Shown: positions 36,026 through 45,210, counted from the first letter of the stretch. The stretch: 64,000 bases of DNA from JBGQOG01 sp052113705 (GCF_052113705.1 NZ_JBGQOG010000003.1:248001-312000), one strand, 5' to 3'. Notes: a model not told the origin generated them from the letters alone. Program-made: numbers and translations.

Positions 36026-37315
36026 TTAGTTGATCAGCCCGACGATGCGGGGCAGAAACAGCGACAGATCCGGAACAAAGGTGACGATCACCAGCATGAC
36101 GAACAGGCCCAGCAGGGGCCAAATCAGTTTGCGCGCCACGGTCATCACCGGGCGGCCCGCCACGCTGGCCGCCACGAACAACGAGACGCCATAGGGCGGC
36201 GTCACGGTGCCAATCGCGCAATTCACCACCACCAGCAGTGAGAAATGAACGGGGTTGATGCCGAGCTGCAAGGCGATCGGCAACATGACCGGGACGAGGA
36301 TCAGGATCGCGGCGATGGTTTCGAGGAACATCCCGACCACGAGCAAAATCACATTGGTGATCAGCAGGAATACCAACGGGCTTGAGGAGACCTCGCTCAG
36401 CCATGCTCCCAGCATTTGCGGCACATTGGCATTCGCGATCAGCCAGGAAAACACCGAGGCTGTGCCAATGATCAGCATGACCGCAGAGGACAGCGAAACC
36501 GTGCGCAAAATCAGGCCCGGCAGGCTGGCAAGCTTGAGATCGCGGTAGATGAACGCCCCGACGAGCGCGCCATAAAAACCCGAGACGGCGGCGGCTTCGG
36601 TTGGGGTGAACACCCCGCCCAGAATACCCCCGAGGATCAGCACCGGCATCCCGGCAGCGGGCAAGGCCGCAAAACCCGTCTGGCCCAACCGCCGCAGGGT
36701 GAAGGGCTGGCGCGTCCGGTAAGCCTCGCCGCCTTTGCGGGCGTGGACATAGGAGATGACCATCAGCATCACGATGCACATCAGCCCCGGCACGATCCCC
36801 GACAGGAACAAGGCCCCGATCGAGACATTGGAAATCACCGCGATCACCACCATCGTCAGGCTGGGCGGAATGATCTGCGCCATTGACCCGGCGCAGGCAA
36901 TCACCGCAGCGCCAAAATCGACGTCATAGCCTTTGCGCCGCAGTTGCGGCTGCATGATTGCCGAGATCGCCGCCGTATCGGCCGAACCAGATCCCGAAAT
37001 CGCCGCGAGTCCGGCAGCGGCGACACAGGCCACCTGCAGCAGGCTTCCCACCACCCAGCCGATCAACGCTGAGGCAAAGTCGACAATCCGCCGCGAGATG
37101 CCGCCCGCATCCATGATGACCCCGGCGAAAACGAAGAACGGAATGGCCATCAGCGTAAAGGAATTCAGCCCCGCGAAGACCCGCTGGCTGACGATACCCA
37201 CCGGAACGTCGGTGGTGGTGACCAGCGCCAAGACCGCCGAAGCGCCCAGAACGAACACCACCGGCACGCCGCAGGCCAAAAGCGCCAGAAATGCACAGCC
37301 AATGACCAGCATCAC
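36026..37315 (-). CDS. dctM: TRAP transporter large permease (DctM), system 2
   Basis: 429 residues from a GTG at 37315; the next codon is ATG at 37312, and either overlaps the dctQ stop. About 12 membrane helices. Family motifs include LMAIPFFVFAGVIMDAGGIS, GSGSADTAAISAIM and GTVTPPYGVSLFVAASV. It forms the transport channel with DctQ at 37312. It is closely similar in motifs to DctM of system 3, suggesting a paralogous pair with related cargo. Confidence 0.95.
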   Translation of the reverse strand: MMLVIGCAFLALLACGVPVVFVLGASAVLALVTTTDVPVGIVSQRVFAGLNSFTLMAIPFFVFAGVIMDAGGISRRIVDFASALIGWVVGSLLQVACVAAAGLAAISGSGSADTAAISAIMQPQLRRKGYDVDFGAAVIACAGSMAQIIPPSLTMVVIAVISNVSIGALFLSGIVPGLMCIVMLMVISYVHARKGGEAYRTRQPFTLRRLGQTGFAALPAAGMPVLILGGILGGVFTPTEAAAVSGFYGALVGAFIYRDLKLASLPGLILRTVSLSSAVMLIIGTASVFSWLIANANVPQMLGAWLSEVSSSPLVFLLITNVILLVVGMFLETIAAILILVPVMLPIALQLGINPVHFSLLVVVNCAIGTVTPPYGVSLFVAASVAGRPVMTVARKLIWPLLGLFVMLVIVTFVPDLSLFLPRIVGLIN

Positions 37316-37842
37316 AGAGCCTCCTCTTCATCCAATGTGATCGGGGGAAACGGGTCGGGCCAGCGCTGCACCAGCGACAATGCCAGTTCGCACAGCATGT
37401 AAAACGCACTGATCGGCAGGCAGAGATAGATGTATTGCATGGGAATGCGCAGCGTCGCCGAAAGCTGAAACGCCCCCATCCGCAGCAAGGGCAGGCTGCC
37501 ATATCCCAGCACCAGCAAGAAGGCCGCCGACACCGCCACAATCGCCAGCAGGGCCCCCCGCTGCATCGGGCGCGGCAGCATCGCGGGCAGCAGGTCAATC
37601 GCCACATGCTGGCCGCGCGCCAGAGCGACCCCGGCCCCCAGCATCACCAGCCAGATCTGGGCATAGGTGGCAATTTCAGCGGCCTGCGCGATCGAGAAAT
37701 TGAAAAGATAGCGCCCGGCCACCTGCACCAGCACCGCAGTCATCATGATGATGAACAGTAAAATCGCGGCGGCCGAGGCCAGCTGCCGCATTCGAAGACA
37801 GGCTCTTTCAAGCAGATAAATCGCGCGCATGGCATCATCCAA
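37312..37842 (-). CDS. dctQ: TRAP transporter small permease (DctQ), system 2
   Basis: 176 residues, four predicted helices. It contains VAGRYLFNFSIAQAAEIATY, GQHVAIDLLPAM and LRIPMQYIYLCLPISAF, typical of DctQ. It lies directly between dctP (48-nt gap) and dctM (overlap). It functions with DctM and DctP of the same operon. Confidence 0.93.
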   Translation of the reverse strand: MDDAMRAIYLLERACLRMRQLASAAAILLFIIMMTAVLVQVAGRYLFNFSIAQAAEIATYAQIWLVMLGAGVALARGQHVAIDLLPAMLPRPMQRGALLAIVAVSAAFLLVLGYGSLPLLRMGAFQLSATLRIPMQYIYLCLPISAFYMLCELALSLVQRWPDPFPPITLDEEEAL

Positions 37843-37890
37843 TCGGGATGACCGGCGATCTGGGCGCCGCCGGTCATGAAGCGGTTGCGT

Positions 37891-38883
37891 TTATTTCACG
37901 GCTTCGATCAGCGAGAAGATCTGCTTTTGCGCATCGGTCTCGACGTATTTGGCCTGAATGTCAGCGGCAACGGCACGGAACGGCGCGACATCGGGCGTGG
38001 TCACGGTGACGCCCGAGGCCTTGATGTCCGACAGGCGGGCAAGATCGCTGTCGCGGTAGGTCTTGCGCTGGAATTTGCCTGCCTCAAGCCCGGCGGCGTC
38101 CAGTTCGGCCTGCGTTTCCGGCGGCAGGGCATCATAGGCGGCTTTGCCCATGATCACCGGCGCCACCAGTTCGAGCCAGCCGATCATCGCCCAATCGGGG
38201 GCCACCTCGTAAAATTTCTTGGCGTAGAAATTGGTGTTGGCGGCTTCGGCCCCGTCCACAACATTGGTTTCCAGCGCACCGTAAAGCTCGGTATAGGCCA
38301 GCGGCGTCGGGTTCGCGCCAAAGGCCTTGAACGTGTCGACATGCGCGGGGTTCTGCATCGTGCGGATCTTCAGCCCTGCCATATCTTCCATCTTGGTGAT
38401 CGGCGTTTTTGTCATCACATGCCGCGTACCGGCCGAAAAGACCGACAAAAGGTGAAAGCCTTTGTCCTCCAGCGCGGCCTGCATCGCCGCCACCACGGCC
38501 GGATCGCTCAGCGCCCGGTCCATCTGCTCGGCATCCTGGAAGAGGAAGGGCAAGGAGAACACGGTCAGATCCGGCACGAAATTCGCCAGCGTCTCATTCG
38601 CGGTCACCGCGATGTCGACACTGCCCATTTGCGTGCCCTGAATGCTCTCCATTTCATCGCCCAGCTGGGCGTTGTCATAGACCTCGATCCGGGCGGCGCC
38701 GTTCGAGCTGGCATCGAGAATTTCCGCCATTTTGCGCAGGCCAAGTCCATAAGGCTCATCCGCATTGGCGTTGTGGCTGGCCTTGAGGGTGATGGTATCG
38801 GCCTGCGCAGTGGCAAAACCGCCCGCCGTGCCAAGCGCAGTGGCGCCCATCAGGGAGGAGACGATGAAATGTTTCAGAATCAT
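37891..38883 (-). CDS. dctP: TRAP transporter substrate-binding protein (DctP), system 2
   Basis: 330 residues from the ATG at 38883, with AAGGAAG upstream; a longer frame to 39282 is rejected. It has a Sec signal peptide (FIVSSLMGATALGTAGG) cleaved near residue 28. The carboxylate-binding arginine motif is LKIRTMQNPAHVDTF, followed by GANPTPLAYTELYGALET and VVDGAEAANTNF. The KIRTMQNP-HV stretch is shared with DctP of system 3. The bound acid is unknown; the operon suggests one that needs CoA activation. Confidence 0.94.
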   Translation of the reverse strand: MILKHFIVSSLMGATALGTAGGFATAQADTITLKASHNANADEPYGLGLRKMAEILDASSNGAARIEVYDNAQLGDEMESIQGTQMGSVDIAVTANETLANFVPDLTVFSLPFLFQDAEQMDRALSDPAVVAAMQAALEDKGFHLLSVFSAGTRHVMTKTPITKMEDMAGLKIRTMQNPAHVDTFKAFGANPTPLAYTELYGALETNVVDGAEAANTNFYAKKFYEVAPDWAMIGWLELVAPVIMGKAAYDALPPETQAELDAAGLEAGKFQRKTYRDSDLARLSDIKASGVTVTTPDVAPFRAVAADIQAKYVETDAQKQIFSLIEAVK

Positions 38884-38921
38884 GTGGTCTTCCTTGGATT
38901 GAGGGGAAAAGAATGGCGCCG

Positions 38922-39812
38922 TCAGGCACCGGTCGGCATTCCGGCGGGAATCCCGAGTGTCGCCAAAATCTGGCGCAGCTCGGCCTTGCGATCCTGCGGC
39001 AAGGGCAGGCGCGGCGGACGCGGGTCGCCCATCGGCTGACCGATCATCGCCATCGCCGCCTTGGTCGCCGAGACATAGAGATCGCCCGCCAGCGCATTGA
39101 TGAGCGGCAGAGACCTGAGATAGATCGCCCGCCCCTCGCCGGAGCCGTCCACCGTTCGGGCGAACATCTGCGCCGAGAGTGCCGGCGCAATATTGGACAT
39201 GACCGAGCTGTAGCCCTCGGCCCCCGCCAGATAGCTTTCCCAGGGGTAATAGCCGGCAAACACCGTCATGCGTCCCTGACACTGATCCAGCAGTTCGGTC
39301 ACCCGATGCACGTTCTTCGACGTGTCCTTGATGTAGGCGATGTTCTCAACGCGCGACAACCGCGCCACCAAGGGCGCCGTCAGATCGATATTGGCGGTGA
39401 ACGGGTTGTTGTAGAGCATCACCGGAATGCCGATCGCCTCGGCGATCCTGGTGAAATGCACCACCACTTCCTCATCGGTGGGCGAGGAGTAATAGGGCGG
39501 GACCACCATCACCCCATCGGCACCCAGCGCCTCGGCCTCTCGGCTCAGCGCGACGGCCTCCGCTGTCCATTCGGCGGCGGTGCCGATCAAGACGGGCACC
39601 CTGCCCGCCGCGGCCTCGATCACCGTTTGCGCCACGGCGCTGCGCTCATCCCGGGTCAGCGACAAAAATTCGCCGGTGCTGCCCAAGGGGATCAGCCCAT
39701 CCACCCCCTCGGCGATCTGCCAGTCCACATAGCGGCGCAGCGCCGTCAGATCGAGCTGACCCTGCGCATCGAAGGGGGTGACGCAAACCGTATAGCTGCC
39801 TTTGAAGGTCAT
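38922..39812 (-). CDS. DapA/NanA-family aldolase (class I, Schiff base)
   Basis: 296 residues, the normal length. The core motif is LGSTGEF near residues 44-50. The catalytic Tyr is in PVMLYNNPFTAN and the Schiff-base Lys in YIKDTSKNV (near 161). It makes or breaks a pyruvate-type C-C bond; cleavage of a 4-hydroxy-2-oxo acid is likely in a catabolic setting. It is the first gene of the leftward operon, 39 nt before dctP, and divergent from the tautomerase gene. It may act on a product of the dehydrogenase and hydratase pathway. Confidence 0.92.
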   Translation of the reverse strand: MTFKGSYTVCVTPFDAQGQLDLTALRRYVDWQIAEGVDGLIPLGSTGEFLSLTRDERSAVAQTVIEAAAGRVPVLIGTAAEWTAEAVALSREAEALGADGVMVVPPYYSSPTDEEVVVHFTRIAEAIGIPVMLYNNPFTANIDLTAPLVARLSRVENIAYIKDTSKNVHRVTELLDQCQGRMTVFAGYYPWESYLAGAEGYSSVMSNIAPALSAQMFARTVDGSGEGRAIYLRSLPLINALAGDLYVSATKAAMAMIGQPMGDPRPPRLPLPQDRKAELRQILATLGIPAGMPTGA

Positions 39813-39943
39813 TGAGGTCCCTGCTTAGCGATTTTAGTTGTGATCAAATATTATTGCATTCAGGTTTCATTAGATCATTCCTTGAGTCAAGAAAAACACA
39901 TCACCCCTCGGCGTGAACCGCGCCAGATCATCAGGAGAGAGCC
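39813..39943. promoter_or_regulatory. AT-rich divergent promoter region
   Basis: 131 nt between the DapA gene (-) and the tautomerase gene (+). The first about 85 nt are strongly AT-rich compared with the surroundings, including TTGTGATCAAATATTATTGC. A TTGTGATCAAA near-palindrome could be the operator of the GntR regulator at 41970. The final CAGGAGAGA is the ribosome site of the tautomerase gene. Confidence 0.5.
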
Positions 39944-40309
39944 ATGCCCTTCATCGAAGTCATTGATCCCGCGTCGGCCCAGCAAATACGGGAAGTTGCG
40001 ACAGAACGCATGACCCATGCTCTGTGCCGGGCCTATGGAATCAAGCCGGAAATCGTCACCTGCTATTATTTCTCGGCCCCCAACTATTCCTACGGACATG
40101 CTGGAAAACATGGCGAAAATGCCGAAAAGTTCCGCATCTTTATAAAAGTACATGCCTTTCCGCGCGCCCAAAATCTGAAGGAACGCGCAGCATCGGACAT
40201 CACGGATGCGGTGTCCGATGCCTATGGCGTCGATGCGAAATCCGTCGTCCTGTATTTTTTCGACACGCAGCAAAGCGATGCATTCCACGCGGGTGTCGCC
40301 GCGACTTGA
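39944..40309 (+). CDS. Tautomerase-superfamily protein with two fused units
   Basis: 121 residues starting MPFIEV, so Pro2 (Pro1 after Met removal) is available as the catalytic base of the 4-oxalocrotonate tautomerase family. Two similar beta-alpha-beta units are visible at residues about 2-45 and 63-106. Both end in AYG-(I/V), then a YYF/YFF strand. Fused 4-OT-like proteins include the CaaD and MSAD relatives. Good ribosome site (CAGGAGAGAGCC). It is the first gene of the rightward operon with acyl-CoA dehydrogenase, MaoC and GntR. It may isomerise an unsaturated acid intermediate. Confidence 0.8.
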   Translation: MPFIEVIDPASAQQIREVATERMTHALCRAYGIKPEIVTCYYFSAPNYSYGHAGKHGENAEKFRIFIKVHAFPRAQNLKERAASDITDAVSDAYGVDAKSVVLYFFDTQQSDAFHAGVAAT

Positions 40310-40324
40310 CCGATCACCTGCGCG

Positions 40325-41515
40325 GTGGCTACAAGCTTCACAAAGATCAAATTTACAGAATTGGACACTAAATTGGATCAACTATACTCGGAAGAGCATC
40401 GCATGGTGCGCGACACGGCGCTCCGGCTCGGCCGCGACCTCGTCGCCCCCGCCGCCGCAGAGATCGACCGGCGGGACGAATTCCCACGGGCGGTCTATAC
40501 GGCCCTGGCCGCACAGGGTCTTTTTGGCGTCGCGCTGCCCGAGGAGGCGGGCGGCAGCGGGATGGATGCGATGGCCGCCTGCATCGTGATGGAAGAGATC
40601 GCCAAAGGCTCGGGCGCGGTCGGCAATGCCTATGCGATCCCGGTCGAGGCCGCGCTGTTCCTGCACCACCATGGCACAGCGGCGCAGCAGGCCCTGATTC
40701 CCGGCATTCTGGACGGCAGTGTGATTCCGGCCACTGCCGTAACCGAACCCAATTTCGGATCGGATGTGGCCAGCATGACCACCACCGCGCGCCGGGACGG
40801 CGAGGATTATATCCTGAAGGGCACCAAGGCCTGGGTGACCTTCGGGCAGATTGCCGATGTGATCATGGTCTTTGCCAAGACCGATCCCGCCGCCGGTCAT
40901 CGCGGCATTTCCTGCATTCTGGTGGAAACCAACCGGCCAGGCGTCGTGCGCGGCAAATCCGAAGAACTGCTGGGGATGCACGGGCTTGCGGAATGCATGA
41001 TCAGCTTTGACGAGGTGCGCGTGCCGGTAAGCAACCGAGTCGGGCCGGAACATGGCGCCTTCAAGATGGCGATGGAGAATTTCAACTTCTCACGCCTGAT
41101 GATGTCTTCCATGGCCCTCGGGATGACGCAGGCGGCGATGGAGGATGCCATCGCCTACGCCCATGACCGGACCCAGTTCGGCAAACCGATCTTTGAGTTT
41201 CAGGCCGTGCAGTTCATGATCGCGGATATGGCCAAGGACATTGCCGCCGCGCGCCTGCTGATCCATCATGCGGCACGGCTCTATGATGCGGGGCAGCCCA
41301 TCGCGCTGGAGGCGGCGCAGGCCAAGCTGTTCACCACCGACATGGCGCAGGGCCATATTTCCAACGCCTTGCAGATCCACGGCGGCAATGGCTATTCACG
41401 CGAATTCCGCATTGAACGGCTGTTCCGCGACGTACGGCTGAGCCAGATCTACGAAGGCACCAATCAGATCCAGCGCATCATCATCGCGCGCCAGATGCAA
41501 AAGGCCTATGCATGA
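40325..41515 (+). CDS. Acyl-CoA dehydrogenase
   Basis: 396 residues from GTG at 40325. The start is uncertain: TTGs at 40361 and 40373 and an ATG at 40403 (GGAAGAG upstream) are alternatives, and the family N-terminus matches YSEEHRMVRDTALRLG. The FAD/substrate segment is VIPATAVTEPNFGSDVASM. The catalytic glutamate motif is intact in IYEGTNQIQRIIIARQM. It oxidises an acyl-CoA to enoyl-CoA, with ETF as acceptor. It overlaps the MaoC gene by 4 nt and follows the tautomerase gene by 15 nt. Confidence 0.92.
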   Translation: MATSFTKIKFTELDTKLDQLYSEEHRMVRDTALRLGRDLVAPAAAEIDRRDEFPRAVYTALAAQGLFGVALPEEAGGSGMDAMAACIVMEEIAKGSGAVGNAYAIPVEAALFLHHHGTAAQQALIPGILDGSVIPATAVTEPNFGSDVASMTTTARRDGEDYILKGTKAWVTFGQIADVIMVFAKTDPAAGHRGISCILVETNRPGVVRGKSEELLGMHGLAECMISFDEVRVPVSNRVGPEHGAFKMAMENFNFSRLMMSSMALGMTQAAMEDAIAYAHDRTQFGKPIFEFQAVQFMIADMAKDIAAARLLIHHAARLYDAGQPIALEAAQAKLFTTDMAQGHISNALQIHGGNGYSREFRIERLFRDVRLSQIYEGTNQIQRIIIARQMQKAYA

Positions 41516-41973
41516 GCCTGTATTATGAAGATGTCGACATCGGTCACAGCTACACGACCGCGGCCCATCAGATCACGTCACAGGACATTGCCGATTTCTG
41601 CCGCCTGACACGGGACCATCACCCCTTGCACACCGATGAGGCCTATGCCCGCACGGCGGGTTTTTCGGGCATCATTGCGCATGGCCTCTATGGGCTCGCG
41701 CTGATGGAGGGGCTGAAGACGCAGCTGCACCTTTATGACGCAAGCTCGATTGCCTCCCTCGGCTGGAATGATGTGCGGTTCCTGCAGCCGATGGTGGCGG
41801 GCGACCGCCTGCATGTGGAAATGACCTTCACCGCCAAGCGCAAAAGCGGATCGCGTCCGGCGGGCATCATCACCGAAAAGGTCAGCCTCATGTTTGACGA
41901 TGGCCGGGTGGCAATCACCGGCGCGCATATCTCCTTGATTCAGATCGCACCGCAAGGAATGGTCAGCGCATGA
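41512..41973 (+). CDS. MaoC-family acyl dehydratase
   Basis: 153 residues. The hotdog catalytic pattern DHHPLHTDEAYARTAGFSG with IIAHGLYGLALMEGL is intact (Asp, His and the GxxHG segment). The family hydrates 2-enoyl-CoA to (R)-3-hydroxyacyl-CoA. It overlaps both the dehydrogenase stop and the GntR start by ATGA, so the three genes are translated together. The next step after hydration may be performed by the DapA-like aldolase of the divergent operon. Confidence 0.92.
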   Translation: MSLYYEDVDIGHSYTTAAHQITSQDIADFCRLTRDHHPLHTDEAYARTAGFSGIIAHGLYGLALMEGLKTQLHLYDASSIASLGWNDVRFLQPMVAGDRLHVEMTFTAKRKSGSRPAGIITEKVSLMFDDGRVAITGAHISLIQIAPQGMVSA

Positions 41974-42647
41974 CGCATGATTCCCCGATTGCCAGCCCCG
42001 CAGCCCCTGCCGATGAAAACTCGGTTGATCAGGTCACCCGCTTGATCCGAGAGGATATTTTATCCGGCAGGTTGCGGCCCGGCGACCGGTTGAAGACCGC
42101 GGAACTGGCACAACGGCTGGGCTTTTCGACCATGCCGCTGCGCGAGGCATTGCGCAAACTCGAGGGGGAAGGGCTGGTCGAGATTGAGCCGAACCGCGGC
42201 GCCACCGTGCGTCAGCTCGACCGCTCCTACGTGACCGATCTCTATGAGCTGAACACCGAATTGCGCATTTTCGCCATGCGGCGGGGCATGGCAACGCTGA
42301 CGCTGGCGCGGATCGACGAGCTGGAGACGCTGGCCGCCGAGTATCACGACAAGATCACCAGCGGCGCGGATGATGCCGCGCTTGAGATCAACCGCCGGTT
42401 CAATGCGCGGCTGGTAGAATTTGGCGGCAACAAAGAGGCGCTGCGGGTGTTCTTGCGCGGTTGGGACACGATTTTTGCCTTTCGCCGCAGCTATGGCTAC
42501 GGCAGCGGGCGGCGGCGGATCATGGCGCAGGAAATGAAACTGCTGCTGGAGGCGATGCGCCGCCAGGACGTGGCGGGCGCCGAGGCCATTTTGCGGATGC
42601 AAAATGCCGCGATGATGGAAGATCTGGTGGCGCGGCTGCCGGGTTGA
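41970..42647 (+). CDS. GntR-family regulator, FadR/FCD subfamily
   Basis: 225 residues. The N-terminal winged helix-turn-helix is LKTAELAQRLGFSTMPLREAL, and the C-terminal about 140 residues are an alpha-helical FCD domain that binds an acid ligand. The gene is last in the tautomerase operon, so it is probably an autoregulated repressor of both divergent operons. The AT-rich region at 39813-39943 is the likely binding region. Inducer unknown. Confidence 0.92.
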   Translation: MTHDSPIASPAAPADENSVDQVTRLIREDILSGRLRPGDRLKTAELAQRLGFSTMPLREALRKLEGEGLVEIEPNRGATVRQLDRSYVTDLYELNTELRIFAMRRGMATLTLARIDELETLAAEYHDKITSGADDAALEINRRFNARLVEFGGNKEALRVFLRGWDTIFAFRRSYGYGSGRRRIMAQEMKLLLEAMRRQDVAGAEAILRMQNAAMMEDLVARLPG

Positions 42648-42663
42648 GGCCCCCGCCTGCCCA

Positions 42664-42679
42664 CCGCCGCCACCGGCGG
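42664..42679. terminator. Weak hairpin between GntR and dihydropyrimidinase genes
   Basis: CCGCCG (42664-42669) can pair with CGGCGG (42674-42679) across CCAC in the 83-nt gap between convergent stops. Its six base pairs and no T-tract make this a weak candidate. Confidence 0.3.
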
Positions 42680-42730
42680 CACCGGCACAACAGGGTGCGG
42701 GCCGCCGCCCCGGCTGCGGCCCGGCCTCAC

Positions 42731-44137
42731 TTACCGGAAGGCCTGACTGGTGCCACGGTCGAGATAGAGCCCCGCCCCCATCGCGCCCGTCACCTTCTGC
42801 CCATCCCAGACGGTCTGCCCGCGCAGGATGGTGCGCACCGGCCAGCCGGTCACCTGCATCCCCTCATAGGGGGTATAGTCACAATCGTGGTGCAGCAGGC
42901 TTTGCGACAGCGTCACCTCACGCGCGGGATCCCACAGGGTGATGTCGGCATCCGCGCCCACCGCAATCGTCCCTTTGCGCGGATAGAGCCCGAAGAGCCG
43001 TGCCGGATTGGTCGCGGTCAGCGCCACGAACCGCTCGGCCGAGATCCGGCTTTTCGAGACGCCTTCGGAAAACAGGATCGGCAGCCGCGTCTCGATGCCC
43101 GGAATGCCATTGGGCACCCAGCGAAAGGCCGTGCGGGCCCCCGCCACGTCCTTGCCCTTGGGGTCGTCGAACCGGAACGGGCAATGGTCCGAGGAGAATA
43201 TGTCAAAGGTGCCATCGCGCAGCCCTTCCCATATCGCCTCCTGGCTGTCGCGGTCACGCGGCGGGGGCGAGCAGACATATTTCGCCCCTTCAAAATCCAT
43301 GTTCAGACCCTTCAGGTCATCGGCCTCAAGCGCGATATACTGCGGGCAGGTTTCGGCCCAGATGTTCATGCCGCGCCGCTTGGCCCATTGGATCTGTTCC
43401 ATCGGCTCGCGCCCGGAGACATGCACAATCGTGATCGGCACATCGGTCAGCTCCGCATGCGAGATCGCCCGGTGAGTCGCCTCCCTCTCCACGCTTTGCG
43501 GGCGGCTTTTGGCATGAAAATAGGGGGCGGTCTGCCCCGCCTCTTCGAGGCGCCGGGTCATGTAGCGGATGGCGTCATAGCCCTCGGCATGCACCATCAC
43601 CATCGCCTTTTCGCGCCGCGCCAGATCAAAAACCTCCAACAGCTGCGCATCATTCAGGACCATGTCATCATAGGTCATGAACACCTTGAATGAGGTATAG
43701 CCGTCCTTCACCAACGCGGGCAGCTCTTGTCCCATCACCTGCGGCGTCGGGTCGGTGATGATCAGATGAAACGAGGTATCCACATAGCATTTCCCGTCCG
43801 CCGCCGCGTGATAGGCCGCAACGGCCGCGCGCAGCGATTGCCCCTTTTGCTGCAGGGCAAAGGGCATCACCGTCGTGGTCCCCCCTGCCGCCGCCGAGCG
43901 GGTGCCGCTTTCAAAGCCATCGGCCATCACCACGCCGCCGCCCTGATATTGCTCCAGATGCACATGAGCGTCGATCCCGCCGGGCAGGGCCAACAGCCCG
44001 GCGGCATCAATCTCGGTGCGTGCAGCGCCGACATCTTCGGCAACCGCAACAATCCGGCCGTCCCGGATGCCGATTTCGGCCCGGAAGCGGTCGCCCGCGG
44101 TGACAATTTCTGCGTTGCGAATGGCGGTGTCCAGCAT
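42731..44137 (-). CDS. hydA: Dihydropyrimidinase/hydantoinase
   Basis: 468 residues from the ATG at 44137 (GAGGGGC upstream; ATGs at 44155 and 44149 lack a site). The metal ligands HVH in GGIDAHVHLE, the carboxylated Lys in SFKVFMTYDD, VHAE, VHVSG and SSDHCPF are all present. The family hydrolyses cyclic imides such as dihydrouracil and hydantoins. It is the last gene of the operon dctQ, dctM, dctP, hydA. No dihydropyrimidine dehydrogenase or ureidopropionase is nearby, so the substrate may be a different cyclic imide taken up by TRAP system 3. Confidence 0.92.
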   Translation of the reverse strand: MLDTAIRNAEIVTAGDRFRAEIGIRDGRIVAVAEDVGAARTEIDAAGLLALPGGIDAHVHLEQYQGGGVVMADGFESGTRSAAAGGTTTVMPFALQQKGQSLRAAVAAYHAAADGKCYVDTSFHLIITDPTPQVMGQELPALVKDGYTSFKVFMTYDDMVLNDAQLLEVFDLARREKAMVMVHAEGYDAIRYMTRRLEEAGQTAPYFHAKSRPQSVEREATHRAISHAELTDVPITIVHVSGREPMEQIQWAKRRGMNIWAETCPQYIALEADDLKGLNMDFEGAKYVCSPPPRDRDSQEAIWEGLRDGTFDIFSSDHCPFRFDDPKGKDVAGARTAFRWVPNGIPGIETRLPILFSEGVSKSRISAERFVALTATNPARLFGLYPRKGTIAVGADADITLWDPAREVTLSQSLLHHDCDYTPYEGMQVTGWPVRTILRGQTVWDGQKVTGAMGAGLYLDRGTSQAFR

Positions 44138-44193
44138 CGTGCCCCTCATGGTCAAGAAATGGGCGGCGCGGGCAGGCCCAGCGCCGCCGGGAA

Positions 44194-45156
44194 TTATTCC
44201 GTCATCGCCTTGAACAGGGCTTTTTGCCCGTCGGTGGTCAGCGCGCTCTCATAGAGCGGCTTGGACGCGGCCACGAAGGGCGCCAGATCCGGATAGGTAA
44301 CCGTCACACCCTGCGCTTCAAAAGATTTGATCAGCGGCGTTTCCTGCTCTTCGACATAGCCGCGTTGCCACTGCGCCGCCTCGCGGCCCGCATCCATCAA
44401 CGCGGTCTGGATCTCTGCCGGCAAGGCGTCAAAGGCGGATTTCTGCATCGAAACGGGCGCGGTCATGTTCAGCCAGCCGATCGGCGCGAAATCCGGCGCC
44501 ACTTCGTAAAACTTCATCCCCTCATAGCCGGTCGAGGCCCCCTCCGCGCCGTCAACCACCCCTGCCTGCAGCGCGCCGTAAAGCTCGGAATAGGACATCG
44601 GAGTCGGATTGGCGCCATAGGCCCGGAAGGCCTCGACATGCACCGGGTTTTGCATGGTGCGGATTTTCATCCCCGCCAGATCCTCCATGCTGTTCACCGG
44701 CTTCGAGGTCATCAAATGCCGCATCCCCGAGGAGAATACCGCGATCAGTTGCAGGTTCTTGGCATTGGCATCCGCCTCCATCAGATCCATATGCGCATCC
44801 ACTTTCTCACCCAGACCGGAAACCGAGGGGAAGAGGAAAGGCAGGTCAAAAACCTTGAATGAATCGACATAGTTGGACAGCATCGCGTTCGAGGTCATCG
44901 CCATATCGAGCGAGCCGAGCATCACGCCTTCGATCAGCTGCTGTTCGTCGCCCAGCTGGCCGCCGGGGAAGATTTCAAGGGTGGCCGCGCCATTGGTCTT
45001 GGCCTCCAGCAGCGCGCGCATTTTCTGCAGGCCGACATCTTGCACCTCGTTGGCGGCATTGGTGTGCGCGACGCGCAGCGTGTAATCGGCGGCATATACC
45101 GGCAGCGCCAGAAGCGTTGCGGCGGCGGTCAGGGCAATCAGGGTTCTGTTGGACAT
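44194..45156 (-). CDS. dctP: TRAP transporter substrate-binding protein (DctP), system 3
   Basis: 320 residues from the ATG at 45156, preferred because it gives a clean signal peptide (LIALTAAATLLALPVYA); the ATG at 45171 is also possible and neither has a strong site. The binding motif is MKIRTMQNPVHVEAF with GANPTPMSYSELYGALQAG and VVDGAEGAS. It delivers an acidic substrate to the permeases of the same operon. It is very similar in motifs to the system 2 binding protein. Confidence 0.93.
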   Translation of the reverse strand: MSNRTLIALTAAATLLALPVYAADYTLRVAHTNAANEVQDVGLQKMRALLEAKTNGAATLEIFPGGQLGDEQQLIEGVMLGSLDMAMTSNAMLSNYVDSFKVFDLPFLFPSVSGLGEKVDAHMDLMEADANAKNLQLIAVFSSGMRHLMTSKPVNSMEDLAGMKIRTMQNPVHVEAFRAYGANPTPMSYSELYGALQAGVVDGAEGASTGYEGMKFYEVAPDFAPIGWLNMTAPVSMQKSAFDALPAEIQTALMDAGREAAQWQRGYVEEQETPLIKSFEAQGVTVTYPDLAPFVAASKPLYESALTTDGQKALFKAMTE

Positions 45157-45210
45157 GGTCGTTTCTTTCATTTTTTGGGTGGGGAGAACGCGGGAAAGGC
45201 AGCCCCGCCC

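Noticed and set aside
33992..36241. Open frame of 749 codons on the plus strand
   Set aside because: Antisense to the CoA ligase, DUF3830 and dctM genes; Arg/His-rich without domain features.
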